A stretch of 64,000 nucleotides of DNA from Glebionis coronaria (taxonomy: Eukaryota; Streptophyta; Magnoliopsida; Asterales; Asteraceae), in assembly GCA_025667525.1 (NCBI GenBank), contig CM046875.1, positions 292,311,147 to 292,375,146 on the forward strand, read 5' to 3'. The position numbers and the translations under genes were made by a program. This document shows, piece after piece, positions 11,147 through 23,087 of this stretch. The first letter of the stretch is position 1; each line of letters starts with the position of its first letter. The notes beneath the pieces are model-generated. The model was not told the origin of the DNA. It searched no databases and was given only the letters and a program-made list of their open reading frames with translations.

Positions 11147-14025
11147 TGTAACACCCCACTTGGATAAGTGGACCGTTACATGTATTTATGGCGTGTCATC
11201 GGAGCATAAGGTAAATGTCCTAAAACATTAACTGACCATAAAGGAAGTACCAGAATCAAATATCGGTAATCCAAACATAAGCTCAAAACATGAAATGTAA
11301 ATACTGAAGGAAAGGACTAAACAATGTCCAAATAAGCAAAATAATGTAAGAAGTGCATAAAGTAAGAAGTCTGGATAGCTTCTATCCAAATGCACATGCT
11401 CTCAGAATCCTAAGAGCGTCCTGGTGTACCTGTCGTTAGAACATGAAAGGAACTACGGCTGAGCATAACGCCCAGTGAACGGATATAAAGCATGATAAGA
11501 AATATTGAAATGAAGCAGATGATAAATACTAAAGCTGTAAGACTGATAAGTAAAGTTGTAGCGAAAATCTGTGTATAATCTGAAAAGTCTGATTTATAAA
11601 TAATAAAGCTGAACTGTTATCTATTAAATCTGAAAACATGCATTCACTGTATTTTAATTGCCAAGAGCTTATATAGGTCATGTGCTATAAAAAATGTTGC
11701 ATGAATAAATAGAGGGGTGACCTCGTCATGCTGTAGAGGGGCGACCTCTAAATAATGTGTTGGGTGAAGGGATCAACTCCAATATGAATGATGTAGAGCA
11801 CACACCACATTCACCTGATAAGCTGTAAACTGATAGCCTAGGATGCATCCATACGCCCCGCTGATAATATTGATAAAATGGCCAAGCTAAAATAAATAGG
11901 ACGCTGCGAGAAATCACTCCCCCGCAGAAGAGTCATGACACATATGCCTCTAGTGTCACGGTTACGGTACCTCCGTAACTAGTACATAACTGGTCATGCT
12001 TGTATATAAAGCTCAGGAAAAGTTATTTAATTATTAAAATGATTACTGATAAGCTTAGAATATATATACTGGGGAAAATATTTGGCTGCAGACGGGAAAT
12101 CCTAATCATGCATAGAAGAAAGTCCTTACTAAAGGACGGTAAATCCGTACCTCGTGTCCAATAACCGACTGAGATCAACTGACAAAAGTCTACTCTGACT
12201 TCACCCGAGCTACATGAATAAAGGACGCTGAATAAGTTAACTGATATATGTTTATTTTACTGATCTTGCCTGTTCTTAATTTGATTCATTTTATTCTTGT
12301 ATTACTGTTTGTAATATCTGACTGTTTTAAAAATATTACTGATTAACGTTTTTCTGTATTTCTAACTACTGTCTAATATGTATTCTAGTAGTGTTATTAT
12401 TTTGTTGATAGTAACCTGCTAAAAATAGAATGTTTCTTAAAATAGAAAGTTTTCTTATTTAAAACGATTTCAAAAAGTTTCATGGATAGTTAAATCATTT
12501 AGTAAAATCATGCGTTTAATTAATGAAAACTAGTTAAATCATTTAAAAATTGATTTACTACTTAAACCGAATAAAACAAATATCACTTGGTTAATTTACG
12601 ATTTAAAACCTACTTGATAAAAATGATTTTCTTTCTCATTAAATAAAAATCTTTACATTTTGTAATTGTTGTCTCATTCGTCCTTTCAACCCCATGTATA
12701 GACGAACGTAATTGGACCACGTAAGTACAAACATAATTTTTCAAAAGTTTGAAAACATAACTCATTGGATGTCATGGTTTGTCATTCGCTTGACATACAT
12801 ATATATAAGGACAAATCTTGAAACCATAACTCTTCTTTTCTTATTTGAATCGCACGTGATGTATTTTTCAACAACATCAGCTTTTCTTTTGGTTTGAACC
12901 ACGCATCAATAAACATTACTTTGAATAGCCAAAGTTACGTCCTTATGTCACATTGATCTACCACCTCCTTTCTCTATCGAATATGTGCCATATTCCTAGC
13001 TTTCTCCTTAAATCACATGGGATATAACCAAGCGATCTTTTTCCTCCTTTGTTTGCCGGCGGTATCCTCACACAACAACCCTAGTTGTTTATTTATTTTG
13101 TTTGTAAAAAGGTGAGATGGAGTCCATGTTGTTTATCTATACTATTATATAAAGAGGCTAACTTCGATCTTAACTCCGATTTTAATCCCGAACCTAAAAT
13201 TTACAAACCAAACTCCAAGCCAAAAATTAAGGTGGTTAAATTTAAACCCTTATATCATATTTTGTTAAATTGATGTTATCCATCCATATGTTTTTATAAC
13301 AAACTTTTGTAACAACCTTAGTACAAACAATTCAAAAAACTTTTATTTTTAAATTGAAATATCTTTTGATATATTTAATTTTTTTATAATCTAATTTCAC
13401 AATATTTTCTAAAATTACGTGCTCTTTAATTCAACATCCATTTTGATATAATTTTATTAAATTTTAGTTTTTTTTTCGTTTTTAATGAGTTTATTTAAGT
13501 TAATTTAATTTTTTTAATACTTTAACTTTAACTTGAACCTTCGTAAAATTTTAATATTTGTTCGCTAAAAAAATAGTCATCGGGTACTCGCCGATGCATT
13601 GTGCGGGTACCATGCTAGTTTCTTTCAAAACGGGCTGGGCTTAAAGCCTAGTCTTTCTTTCTCTTTTTTATTAAAACCCCGACCCAATATCATATGCACA
13701 CCTTTCTAAATTCGCGCCGTGTTTTAAATATTCGCGAACGTGTTTGCGTTTTAATCTCTGAATTGTATTTATTTATTTTTCTGGAAATTAAATACTTACG
13801 TAATACCTGGATAGTTAAAATTAATTATTTTTCTCAATAATTAATTACGTAACATTTAAATAAAACTGAGGCTGCGTAAAGTTAACGTTCGTGGATTTTT
13901 AAAGCGGTGATACCTTAATAGCTAATATTAATTATTTTTTTGAATAAATAATTACGTCATGTTTTACTTAAAACTGAGACTGTGTATAATTAATGTTCTT
14001 GGATTTTTAAATGCGGGTTTTATAA
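11147..14025 (-). mobile_element. I: gypsy-type LTR, homologous to J
   Basis: The plus-strand ends are TGTAACACCCC (11147) and ...GCGGGTTTTATAA (14025), i.e. a minus-strand LTR ending GGGGTGTTACA. The stretch 11190-12240 is homologous, in reverse complement, to 45900-46790 plus 57896-58010 (J). Directly right of 14025 the minus strand has the purine run AGAGGGGAAGAG, so this is the 3' LTR of a minus-strand element. It contains a Helitron (13136-13618). About 12650-13135 does not align well to J in reverse and may hold another insertion. No coding region. Confidence 0.65.
13136..13618 (+). mobile_element. Small non-autonomous Helitron
   Basis: It starts TCTATACTATTATATAAAG and ends ...GTACCATGCTAG, with A before and T after, the A|T target expected for Helitrons. 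A 5-bp-stem hairpin (CTCGC/GCGGG, about 13587-13606) sits about 9 bases before the terminal CTAG. There is no coding capacity at 483 bp. These are the standard structural marks of plant Helitrons; there is no target-site duplication to check. Confidence 0.75.
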
Positions 14026-14896
14026 CTCTTCCCCTCTAAAAGAAATAATTCGTCCTCGAATTAGAGACACGATAATGCAGCGGTTTTACAATTATTTCCC
14101 TCTAAAAAGGAGAAATTCGTCCTCGTATTAAATTAAGCTGGTGTAGTGTATATAAGCTGAAGTATACATAGGCTGAAAGAACATAAAATCTAAAAGGACA
14201 TATAAGATGACAGATAATTCGTCCTCGAATTAGGGCATAATGCTGCTGAAAGGGTATAACGTGACCTAACTAAAGAGAACCTAGAACATAACATGACTGA
14301 AAGAACTTAACTGAATTATTAAAGGAAAATGATGAGAGGTCAGGATGGACTCCTCCGTTTCAAGTGGCCTCCCGCTTGAAACGATTCCTTCAAAGGTCAA
14401 ACATAATGAAAAATCTTGGTCTGGATGACCCTGTCCTGATGAATGCAGAATAATTTCCGGTTCCATACTTAAGATGGATTCTTTGAATCTGATAGAATGA
14501 ATAAGGTATAGCATGTAGTATACATGAAACGATACGTACAAATGTCCTAAAAAGGTAACATTTATATCTCTGAGCAAAGCTGCTGAGAACATATTGAGAC
14601 GAACTACGTGAACAATTGTGAACGTGCTACGTGAGCAATTGCGAATGTGGTTCGTGATCATATGAGGAACACTGTGCATGGATTATATCGTGAATGTGAT
14701 ACATGAAACATACTGTGAACGTGATACTAGATCGTATAGTGAACATATGCTGACTGACGGAGGAATGCCAAACGATACGACCTGAGACATGAAATGTCTG
14801 TGTTAGCCTCAAAATATTGAGTCAAACCAGAATGCTCGATCATATGTTTATTATGTATCGTATATTAGAACGTTGTGATAGGTAGTAGATTAGTCG
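14026..14896 (-). mobile_element. I: internal remnant with polypurine tracts
   Basis: The minus strand has the polypurine run next to the LTR and two further imperfect copies of the 'CTCTAAAAG..ATTCGTCCTCG' phrase (about 14034, 14101 and 14215), seen in plus orientation. The 132-residue minus frame at 14281-14679 shows no domain I recognise. Cut at 14896 by copia C. Confidence 0.5.
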
Positions 14897-15191
14897 TGTT
14901 ATACGGGCTTAACTTTAGGCTAAAGTTCATTCATAAGTAACTAAATCCCAAAAGGAAAGCCCGACCCATTAGAATATATTCCATAAACAAGCCCGCATGT
15001 GGGTGGACTATATATACCCTTCCTAGCATGTTAGGAAGGGTGTTGGTCATTTCATTTTTCTGTCACTAATCTAATCCTCCAAAAGTTCCGACCATTTTCT
15101 CTCTAGTTTCTCTCGCTACTTTCTCTCTCTAGAATTCATCTATCTTCTACCTTTCTTTCTTGTTTAATCATCACAAATCAATGGGATAACA
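14897..15191 (+). mobile_element. C: 5' LTR of a Ty1/copia element
   Basis: A 295-bp LTR with TGTTAT...ATAACA ends, a TATA box in the middle and a pyrimidine-rich leader after it. The end sits 2 nt before TGGTATCA, the usual spacing to a copia primer site. The flank 14892-14896 is AGTCG; the other flank is not in the window. Confidence 0.75.
15009..15016 (+). promoter_or_regulatory. TATA box of LTR C
   Basis: TATATATA followed by CCC, about 110 nt into the LTR. Confidence 0.6.
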
Positions 15192-15193
15192 AT

Positions 15194-15205
15194 TGGTATC
15201 AATCA
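15194..15205 (+). promoter_or_regulatory. C: primer binding site (initiator tRNA-Met type)
   Basis: TGGTATCAATCA; the first 8 nt match the TGGTATCAGAGC site of plant copia elements and the last 4 have drifted. Confidence 0.7.
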
Positions 15206-15852
15206 CCATGGGGTAAGTTTGTGATTCGTTGTTGATAAACTATTTGGTTCGGGTGATTTACACCTAAAATCATCTCGAATTCAAGTATTTTCTTATTTTT
15301 CGTTGATTTTCGTGTTCTAAATCGTACTATAGATCATCTACATAGTTGTGGTAAGATTTTGTTTATTTCGGTTTGGCTAGAAACACGAATTACAAGGTAA
15401 GAAATCTCCATTCTTTGTTGGTTTCAAGTCTCGGAAAGTTTATTGCACATTCCGATCGTAATATTGCGATCGCAAAAACCTGGGGTTTCTACATTGCGAT
15501 CGAATATTCCGATAGCCATATTACGATCGTATCTTGCGATCTGATATTACGATCGAGCATTGCGATCTAATACTACGATCGTCAATTACGATCTAGTATT
15601 ACGATCATGTATTGCGATCACGACTTTCGATCTAAGTTACGATCAAATTTTTTACCTACTAGTTTTTGGCTATCTCTAACTCAATTTCAAAATTTTGGCG
15701 ATACAAAATTTTTTCAGCTTACCGTTTTGTCAGATTGAGGAATTTATTGTCGGACTGAGAAATATAGGAATTTTCAGAATTTTAACAACAACTCAATCAC
15801 AACAAATCTACTTAAGATCCATATTCACTTCATCATTTCATAGAATATTGAG
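15206..15852 (+). other. C: untranslated leader with motif array
   Basis: Leader between the primer site and the gag start. The only marked structure is the CGATC array at 15450-15645; the rest is AT-rich without features. Confidence 0.6.
15450..15645. repeat. CGATC-cored motif array
   Basis: About 14 copies of a degenerate ATTRCGATCG motif spaced at about 14 to 18 bp, such as TTCCGATCG, TTGCGATCG and TTACGATCG. Copies vary but keep CGATC; the spacers differ. Confidence 0.9.
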
Positions 15853-18785
15853 ATGGATTATACTGCCGAATATCGTGTGACGAACAACAACATAATGGTG
15901 GCAGGTAACAAAGAGAGACCACCAATGCTTGTGTCGGGTCGATATGATCAATGGAAATCTCATTTTCTACGTTACCTTGACACAAAACCTAATGGTGATG
16001 CTTTAAGGCAATGTATCTTTGATGGACCCTATAAACTCTCAAGGATTCAAGTTCCTGGACTACCAGCCACAGACACAACTGAAGAACAACTTACATATGA
16101 ACGTGATGAAAAGAGAAACGACCTCACACCAGAGAACCGTGCTTGGTTTGATTCAGAATAGGAAGCAATCTACTTAATTCTCAGTGGCATTGGAGATGAT
16201 ATTTATTCCACGGTTGATGCTTGTTCTACTGCTAAAGAAATGTGGACGGCTATTGAAAGATTGCAACAAGGTGAATCACTTAACAAACAAGCCATGAAAA
16301 GTAAGATGTTTGGGACTTTGGCAAGTTTACATCAAAGGATGGGGAATCAATTGATTCTTATTACTCCCGATTCTACAAAATGATGAATGACATGACCCGA
16401 AACAACTTGCAAGTTTCCACCATACAAGTCAATGTTCAATTTCTACAGCAACTTCAACCAGAGTGGACACGGTTTGTCACCTTGGTGAAACAACAAAAAA
16501 AGTTAGATGAAGTTTCATATCACACGCTTTTTGATGTTTTGAAACAATTTCAAAATGAAGTAAATGAACTTCGAGCTGAACGTGTTGCAAAGGTCTCAAA
16601 TCCACTTGCTTTGGTGTCTACCACTCAACAATACCCAGATTATCATTCTCGTGTTCCAAAGACCTACTCCACTCAATCATCATCATCACGATCATCCACT
16701 GTCTCTAAGTCACATGCTCCAACAAGATCCCGAGGCAAAGAAGTTGCAAGAGCACCATCACCCACACCTGAGCAATCATCCGAAGAAGACAGTGATGAAG
16801 AACTTGCTCAAAAGGATAGGGAATTCAAGCAACAAATGGCTTTTATAATGAAACAATACAAGAAAATCTACAAACCTACCAACAACAACCTCAGAACATC
16901 ATCTAACACGAGGAACAACTATGCTCAAATTCCTCCAAGGTATAACACACGAAGACGTGCTGAGAGTCCTCCAAAGTATGATCGACAACCCGTAAAGTAT
17001 GATAATCAGAGGGTTGCTACTGTTGTTGGAAATAGGGAAACTGTTGGTACTCAAGCTATGCAACAAACTGGGATTCAGTGTTTTAACTGCCGAGGTTATG
17101 GGCATTTGGCTAGGGAATGCAGGCAGCCAAAGATGGTAAAAGATTATGGTTATTATAAGGAAAAGATGCTGCTATGCAAGAAAATGGAACCTGGGATCAA
17201 GTTATCAGCTGAGGAAGGAGAAATGCTTGACGACACAGATGATGAACTCTCCGACCAACAACTCGAGGTACATTATTCATACATGGCAAAGATTCATGAG
17301 GTCCTTAACGTCACTGAAGATGAAAATGGTCCTATCTTTGATACCGAGCCAATTGATAAGGTACAACATGATGATGAATATAATGTGTTTGGTGATACAC
17401 ATGAGCATAGTGATCTACCAACAACAATTACTGACACGTGTATGATGGAAACGGTTGATAGCAATACCACACCCGATTCATCAGACATGTGTAATAATGA
17501 GTTTGAGGATGATCAACATGCAAATGAGTATGATGATGAGGAGCGTGTCGCGCTTGCTAATTTAATTGCTAGTTTACAAAAAGATGTCAATGAAAATAGA
17601 AAGAGTCAAAAGCAATTAAAGAAGACAAACGCAGCGCTCACTCAAAACTTTAAAGAAAGCAAAGCCGCTCTAATAAAATCTAGTGAGACTATTGTTAGTT
17701 ATTGAGCTGAGCTTCTTCAAACGACCAAAGAGCTTGAGGGGTACAAAAGTCGTGTTCTCAACGTTAAAAAGGACGATTTTGAAAATAAATACACCGAAGC
17801 TCTTGCTTTGTTAACAAAAGAAAAACGTCAATTAAATGTCTTATAAAGTGATGAACGTCAAAAAACGTACCTTGCCACAACAAAAGTTATTGAACTTGAA
17901 CAGAGGCTTTCTATGAATACCACCGATTCTGCTAAAATTCTTGACGAAAAGAAACAAGAGGTTGAAAAATTAAAACAAGATTTCAAAAATAGACAAGGCA
18001 AAGATACTGAAAAAGTAAAGGATCTCGAAGAACAATACGATTTTTTGAAAAAAGTTGTTTATAAAACGCATGACTCTATTCAAACCGTTAGAATGATAGC
18101 ACCTCGGTCGTTTTTCAAAGGTCAACCTAGTTTGCAAGCCCCAAGTACCTCGAACAAGCTCAAGCTGCTAACCCTAACTTATATCTTGATGAGTCCGAAC
18201 GGACCGATCATGATTGCCCAGTAGCTAGCCTTGATAGTGAAGAGACGTCCCTATGGGATTAGGAGAGTAGATCACCAGCCAACAAAGACTTTGTGACACC
18301 ATATAATTAAGCTTATGAAAACAGTCTTTATGGTCTTTTCACTCCACAAAAACAGAAGTCTTGTGAGGAACTGTTTTTAGAATGCAAACAAAGACGAATT
18401 TAATGGAAGAAATCTTTTGCCACTAAGAGGAAAACGATTGTTTTTAAATATATTAACTATTTGCCTCTTGATGCTTCTAAAATCAAAAGTATAAAAACAC
18501 TTGGTTTTCTTAAACAATATATTGATTATGTTCAATCAATTGTTGAAAGCGATTGGGAAAAACGTCAAAAAGATAAGTGGAAAACAGAGATTCCTCATGA
18601 CATAACTGTTCTTGTGAAAGAACTTTTTATACCAAATACGAAGATAATAAAAGAACATGTTCTTGAGTTTGAAAAATTGTTTCGGTCTAATATGTTTGAG
18701 GATTTGAAATATGTTGAGTCTCTTGAAAAAGAAATTGATGAACTTCAAAATGACAAATCAGATTTTTCAAACGAATATGACATAC
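15853..18785 (+). pseudogene. C: copia Gag, broken, cut by B
   Basis: Long-Gag copia type that I know as abundant in Asteraceae. The frame starts at ATG 15853 (MDYTAEYRV) and has the N-terminal Gag stretch with PPMLVSGRYDQWKSHF, then a TAG stop at 16159. A frameshift near 16318 leads to the main open part, 16380-17705. It holds the Gag segment VQFLQQLQPEWTRF, a Ser-rich linker, and an intact CCHC knuckle CFNCRGYGHLAREC (17079-17120). An acidic and coiled-coil-like region follows, with more stops (17703, about 17844, 18222). The last part, 18461-18785, is charged and helical, ending KSDFSNEYD, where B inserted; the next residues resume at 37500. Not functional. Confidence 0.9.
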
Positions 18786-19241
18786 TGATAGGTGTGTAAA
18801 CACCCATCCTTTTTACCACTTAATTAAAATAATAACCGAGCAAAAACGTGTATTTTATGTCATTTATGTCAAAATTATGCGTGGTTTGTGTTTTTGTTGT
18901 GATTTAGGACGAAAAGGTGAAAAGTGGAGAAAACACGGGCATTCACGGGCTTCTATCGAAGAAAAAGACAAAAGACGAAGTCGAAAGATCAAGAGTGCAA
19001 AAAGAACGGATGTCCAAGACCAATTCTGAAGATTTATCGAAGAAAAAGTCAAAAGACGGAAGTTTACTAAAAGCCGAAGAACTCGAGTCTTATTTATGAA
19101 GAAATTTCAAGACGGGTTTAAAGAAATCCCGAGACAAAGTCATTAAAGTCAAAAGATTAAAGAAGATTAAGGACTTAAGCATGCAATTAAAGAAAGAAGA
19201 AAGAGGGGAGGAAGCTTCCTAAGCACCTCCTAATCCTCCTC

Positions 19242-19248
19242 TATAAAT
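19242..19248 (+). promoter_or_regulatory. TATA box of B 5' LTR
   Basis: TATAAAT following a C-rich stretch; the 3' LTR copy is at 36056-36062. Confidence 0.65.
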
Positions 19249-19684
19249 AGAACATTAGGATTAACATTTCATTTTTGTTGGCTAGAGTGACACTAGTTCT
19301 TCCACCTTTAATTTTGTGCACATTTAATTTTCATGTCAATTTAAATACTTGTCTTGCACCTTAAATACATTTAATTTCAAGTAAGTTTCCTTTTAATTCT
19401 TGTCAATCTTTATTTTTATTGTTCATCTCCTATCTACCTTTCTTTAATCTTTGATCTTTATGTTTATGTTCATGTTTATGTTTTTGAGTTTTTATTGATT
19501 AAAGTGGGTTTTGATTATTTTGATTAATATTGTTAGTTTGATTGTTTTGGATTGTTCGTTTATGATTAGTAGATGTTATTTGTTTAGTTTGATTTAATCT
19601 TTTGTTTGATTTAGATTGATCTAGATTAGATTCGTAGCTTTTTCTTGTTCCTTGTTCTTCGCTGCTTGTTACTGTTTCCAGGGT

Positions 19685-20150
19685 TATTCCGGATCAAATA
19701 AGGTTGTCCGAATCAAGGATTTCAGTTGTTTATTCCGCACGAAGATTGTTTGTTGAGTATTCCGAATCAAAGGCTTCCATCCGGAATAAGTGACATATTC
19801 CGGATCAAGGCCATATTCTAGATCAACAGAACATTCCGAGTAAAGGAGTTCATCCGGAACATTCTTGCATTCTGAATCAAGGTCTTCATCCGGAATCTTC
19901 AACATTCCGGATCAAGGGAAACATTCCGGATCAAGGACCAGCAAGGAAAATATTCCGGATCAGTAACATTCCGGATCAAGCTTAAGTATTCCGAATCAAG
20001 ACTTTATTCCGGATAAGTGACATATTCCGGATAACGGATTTATTCCGGATCAAGGGATTTGGTTAATATTCCGAGTGAAGAAGAATCTTTCCGAATGAAG
20101 GCGAATTCCGGATGAGTGATTATTCCAAACGAAGGTTTATTCCGGATGAG
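19685..20150. repeat. TTCCGGATCA motif array, B 5' LTR
   Basis: About 24 units of ATTCCGGATCAAG and variants (TTCCGAATCA, TCCGGAATAA), at roughly 15 to 25 bp spacing with unlike spacers. The core includes the palindrome TCCGGA. Confidence 0.93.
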
Positions 20151-20572
20151 CTGTTTTCAGGTTCTTTTTAGTTTCTGTTTTTAACTTTTTGTTTTTAATT
20201 TTTAAGCTTTACTTTTCCCGCCTTTTTCCTTAGTCGCACTTTAAGTTTAATTGCCTTAATTTATTTTAGCCTTGCCTTAGTTTTAAGTTTTAGTTGCGTT
20301 TTAAGTTTGCCTTAGATAGTTTTAAGTTTGCATTATTTACTCTTAGTGCCTTTTAATTTTCGTCGCGCTTTTAATTTTTCGCCATTTATTTTAAATTAGA
20401 TTTAGATTTATATTAACGTCATTTAGTTTTAAGTCTCGCACTTTTTAATTACTATAACGACACAAATATAGGTTTCACCAAAGAACGACTGAGTCGCATA
20501 GTTAACCAGGATCAATTCGATTAGACCGATTTCAACGAACAATTTTTATAACTAAAATCATTAGTTATCAAA

Positions 20573-20587
20573 TGGCGCCGCTGCCGG
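20573..20587 (+). promoter_or_regulatory. B: primer binding site (tRNA-Asp-like)
   Basis: TGGCGCCGCTGCCGG, 2 nt after the LTR. Plant Athila elements use a TGGCGCCGTTGCCGG site complementary to tRNA-Asp; here position 9 is C, as in A, E and F. Confidence 0.8.
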
Positions 20588-20811
20588 CTCTTTTCGTAAA
20601 GATTAACGGTTTTCTGTGAGAGACGCGTTGCTTTTTGGGATCCGTTCACTCGTGAACGTTATTTTTCGTGTCAAAAATTTTCAAAAAATCTCAAAAACAT
20701 TTGAAAAATCATAAAAAGCATTTCTTTTTCAAAGTTTTGCACCAAAAATATTCCTCTTTATCCTCTATTATGTTTAGTTCTTTTCTTTACCCCTCTAATT
20801 TATAATTCTTC

Positions 20812-21339
20812 ATGGATTCATCTTGTGTACGGTGTGAGAGACCATGGCATGGTTTTCAAACATGTCAATGGTGTACTTGTGAGCGGTGTGGTTTTGATAT
20901 CGACGTTACACAATTTGGATTTTGTCCATTTTGCAATTCAACAAATTCATACTTCTCCTCTTACAATACTTTCTCACCTTCTCCCGTCTATGACAATCCT
21001 TATCCTCAAGATGCACCGGGTTTTTCTCCATACCCGTGGTGATATATTTGTGGGGGCCCTCACGATGCTTCTTTTTGTGATCCGTCGAAGGTCTTTGAGA
21101 AAGTTCCGTGTTATCATCCTAGTGTGTATAACTTTGAGCCCCCACCTCACACCGTCAAGCATCAACCCTTTTGTGCACTTCCTCCTGAGCAACTTGCCAC
21201 AATTTTTGACAACTTTCACAAAGTTCAAGAAGCTTGAAACAAGATCATTGATAACTGTCAAGCGGATCAGCACCAAGAGCAAGTATCTAACCTTAATGCT
21301 TATACTCCTCCTCTTGTGCCTCCATATTATTATGATAGT
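20812..21339 (+). pseudogene. B: zinc-binding acidic protein ORF, N-terminal part
   Basis: Start at ATG 20812 (MDSSCVRC). The first 41 residues hold four CxxC pairs (C5/C8, C18/C21, C23/C26, C38/C41), enough for two zinc sites. The stretch up to 21042 is open, then TGA (21040-21042) falls at the first position of a knuckle, ahead of YICGGPHDASFC, the CGGPH form seen in Athila Gag. A second TGA lies at 21235-21237. Reading in the same frame runs on to ...PPYYYDS at 21339, exactly where A inserted, and continues at 32716 without a phase change. No capsid fold, protease or polymerase motif is seen. I recall similar proteins from Asteraceae repeat annotations; function unknown. Confidence 0.75.
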
Positions 21340-21773
21340 TAATAAGTGTGAAAACACTTATCCTTTTACCACTTATTCCCAATGATAACAAGACCAAAAC
21401 GTGTGATTTATGTCGTAAAAGTCGGAATTATGCGTGGTTTGTGTTTTTATTATGTTTTAGGACCTAAATATGAAAAAAAGAAGAAAACACGGGCTTTCAC
21501 GGGCTTTTACTGAAGAAAACGGGAAAAAGACGAAGTCAAAAGATCAAGAGTGCAAAAAGAACGGAAGTCCAAGGCCTATTCTGAAGATTTATCGAAGAAA
21601 AAGTCAAAAGACGGAAGTTTAACGAAGTCGAAGAACTTAAGTCTAATAGAAGAATAAAATTAAAAGACAAGTTCAAATCCCGAGACGACAAAGACGAAGA
21701 ATTAAAGTCGAGTCGAGAAAACGTGAAGAAAGCAAGAAAGAAGATGCAACACATGCACTCCTTCCACCTTTCC

Positions 21774-21780
21774 TATAAAT
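21774..21780 (+). promoter_or_regulatory. TATA box of A 5' LTR
   Basis: TATAAAT about 435 nt into the LTR; the 3' LTR copy is at 31414-31420. Confidence 0.7.
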
Positions 21781-22356
21781 ACCTTCCTAATAGTCATTAG
21801 GAAGGTGGTTAGATTTTTAGTTAACTTTTCACTTTTTAGTTTTTAGAGAGAGAAAGTCTTAAACTTTCTCTCACTAGTTCATCTTTTTCTTTTAATCTTT
21901 TTAAGATTAAACACTTTTTGTATTGCTTATTTCATTAATCAAAGTTCTATTTTAAGCTTTTATTTCTTAATCTCATCCTACTTTTCTTTGATTTAAGATT
22001 GATTTTGGTGTGATTATCATGTGATCCGTGTTGTTCTAATTGATTTCATGCTAAAAAGTTAATCTTTTGATCATTTTATATGTTTTCATTTGATTAAGCT
22101 TTAAGACTTTTGTGCTTATTGGCTTATTTTTATGATCATCTTATTTTTCTTATTAAAAAGTTTTATTAAAAAGTTTATGTTTTTATGATTTGATCTAAAA
22201 AGTTGATTAATTTCGAGTTGAATAAGTTGATCAAAGTGCTTATTTGATTCGGATTTGTCATAGATTCGGGTTGATTTTGGTATTAGCTTATTAAAGTTAG
22301 CTTATTACCTTGCTTAACCTTTTTCCTTAGATTTCGGAAAGGGTTTAAACCCCCTT

Positions 22357-22730
22357 TTTCGATTGGCTTTCCGATCGGTGTACCACCATAACCGTTTCCC
22401 ACAATTTTAGGAAAGGTTGTGAACTCCCTTTTTCCGATTGGCCTTGACTTTCCGAGCATCCCTCCCCACCTTTCCGATCAACCCAATCGGATTAGGGTTT
22501 ATCCTTTCCGATTGGTGCATATTCCGACAGGGACCCATCTTCCACATTCCGACGGTATCACTTCTCCGTATTCCGATTGGAGTGATTTTGAACATTCCGA
22601 TTGGTTTCTTCTCGCTGCATTCCGATTGGTTTCATCTTTGAGCATGTTCCGATCTGACCCATTTACATATTCCGATCGTGTCACGTTTACCATATTCCGA
22701 CCATCCGATCGGAAAACGTTCCGATCGGGG
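22357..22730. repeat. TTCCGATTGG motif array, A 5' LTR
   Basis: About 15 units of TTCCGATTGG or TTCCGATCGG with variants, spaced at about 20 to 30 bp. The same array lies at 31997-32370 in the 3' LTR with one change. Confidence 0.92.
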
Positions 22731-23072
22731 GCTCTTGTTGGCTTGTTTTGGTTTCTTTCGATATAACTTTCTTATAGTACTTTTTATTTTTCTGAAAATT
22801 TTCCAAAGTGTTAGTTTTATTTAGTGAGTTAGTATTTTTCTACTTGTCACCTTTACGTTTATATGCATTTGTTTTTACTCGTTATTCAAATTAATCTTTT
22901 AACTTCCATTTTACTCAACGACACTTGAATTACTTGCTATTAGTTAAAAACAAATCGACCAAACCTTTGATTCACCAAAAGACGATTGAGTCGCACTTAA
23001 GACCGGTTTTCAATTCGAAAAGACTTGGGACTAACGAATTTTCATATAGGGTGTCAAAAGCCTTGTATTAAA

Positions 23073-23087
23073 TGGCGCCGCTGCCGG
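23073..23087 (+). promoter_or_regulatory. A: primer binding site (tRNA-Asp-like)
   Basis: TGGCGCCGCTGCCGG, 2 nt after the LTR end; identical to the sites of B and F. Confidence 0.85.

Larger units (their letters stand above)
18786..20570 (+). mobile_element. B: 5' LTR (1785 bp)
   Basis: Starts TGATAGGTGTG with a hairpin (GUAA loop), ends ...TTAGTTATCA, 2 nt before the primer site. U3 is homologous to that of A; the R-U5 part has its own TTCCGGATCA array. It lacks one 107-bp array segment present in the 3' LTR. Confidence 0.93.
21340..23070 (+). mobile_element. A: 5' LTR (1731 bp)
   Basis: Starts TAATAAGTGT with an 8-bp hairpin and GAAA loop, ends ...CCTTGTATTA. TA...TA termini replace the usual TG...CA but remain inverted repeats. 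It contains a TATA box and a TTCCGATTGG array. Differences from the 3' LTR: about 21452, 22081, 22718 and 23009. Confidence 0.95.

Noticed and set aside
14281..14679. 132-codon minus frame in I remnant
   Set aside because: No recognisable domain; likely chance frame in decayed internal sequence.
14874..15175. Alternative C LTR bounds TGTGATAGG...ATCATCACA
   Set aside because: Would put the primer site 18 nt away; the 14897-15191 bounds give the normal 2-nt spacing and TGTTAT/ATAACA ends.
20825..21385. 186-codon frame in B, overlapping MDSSC frame
   Set aside because: Wrong phase; the CxxC-containing phase matches the continuation after A and shows ordered motifs.
22419..22766. 115-codon plus frame in A 5' LTR, duplicated at 32059-32406
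   Set aside because: Falls on the TTCCG array and is duplicated only because LTRs are. No domain and no start context.
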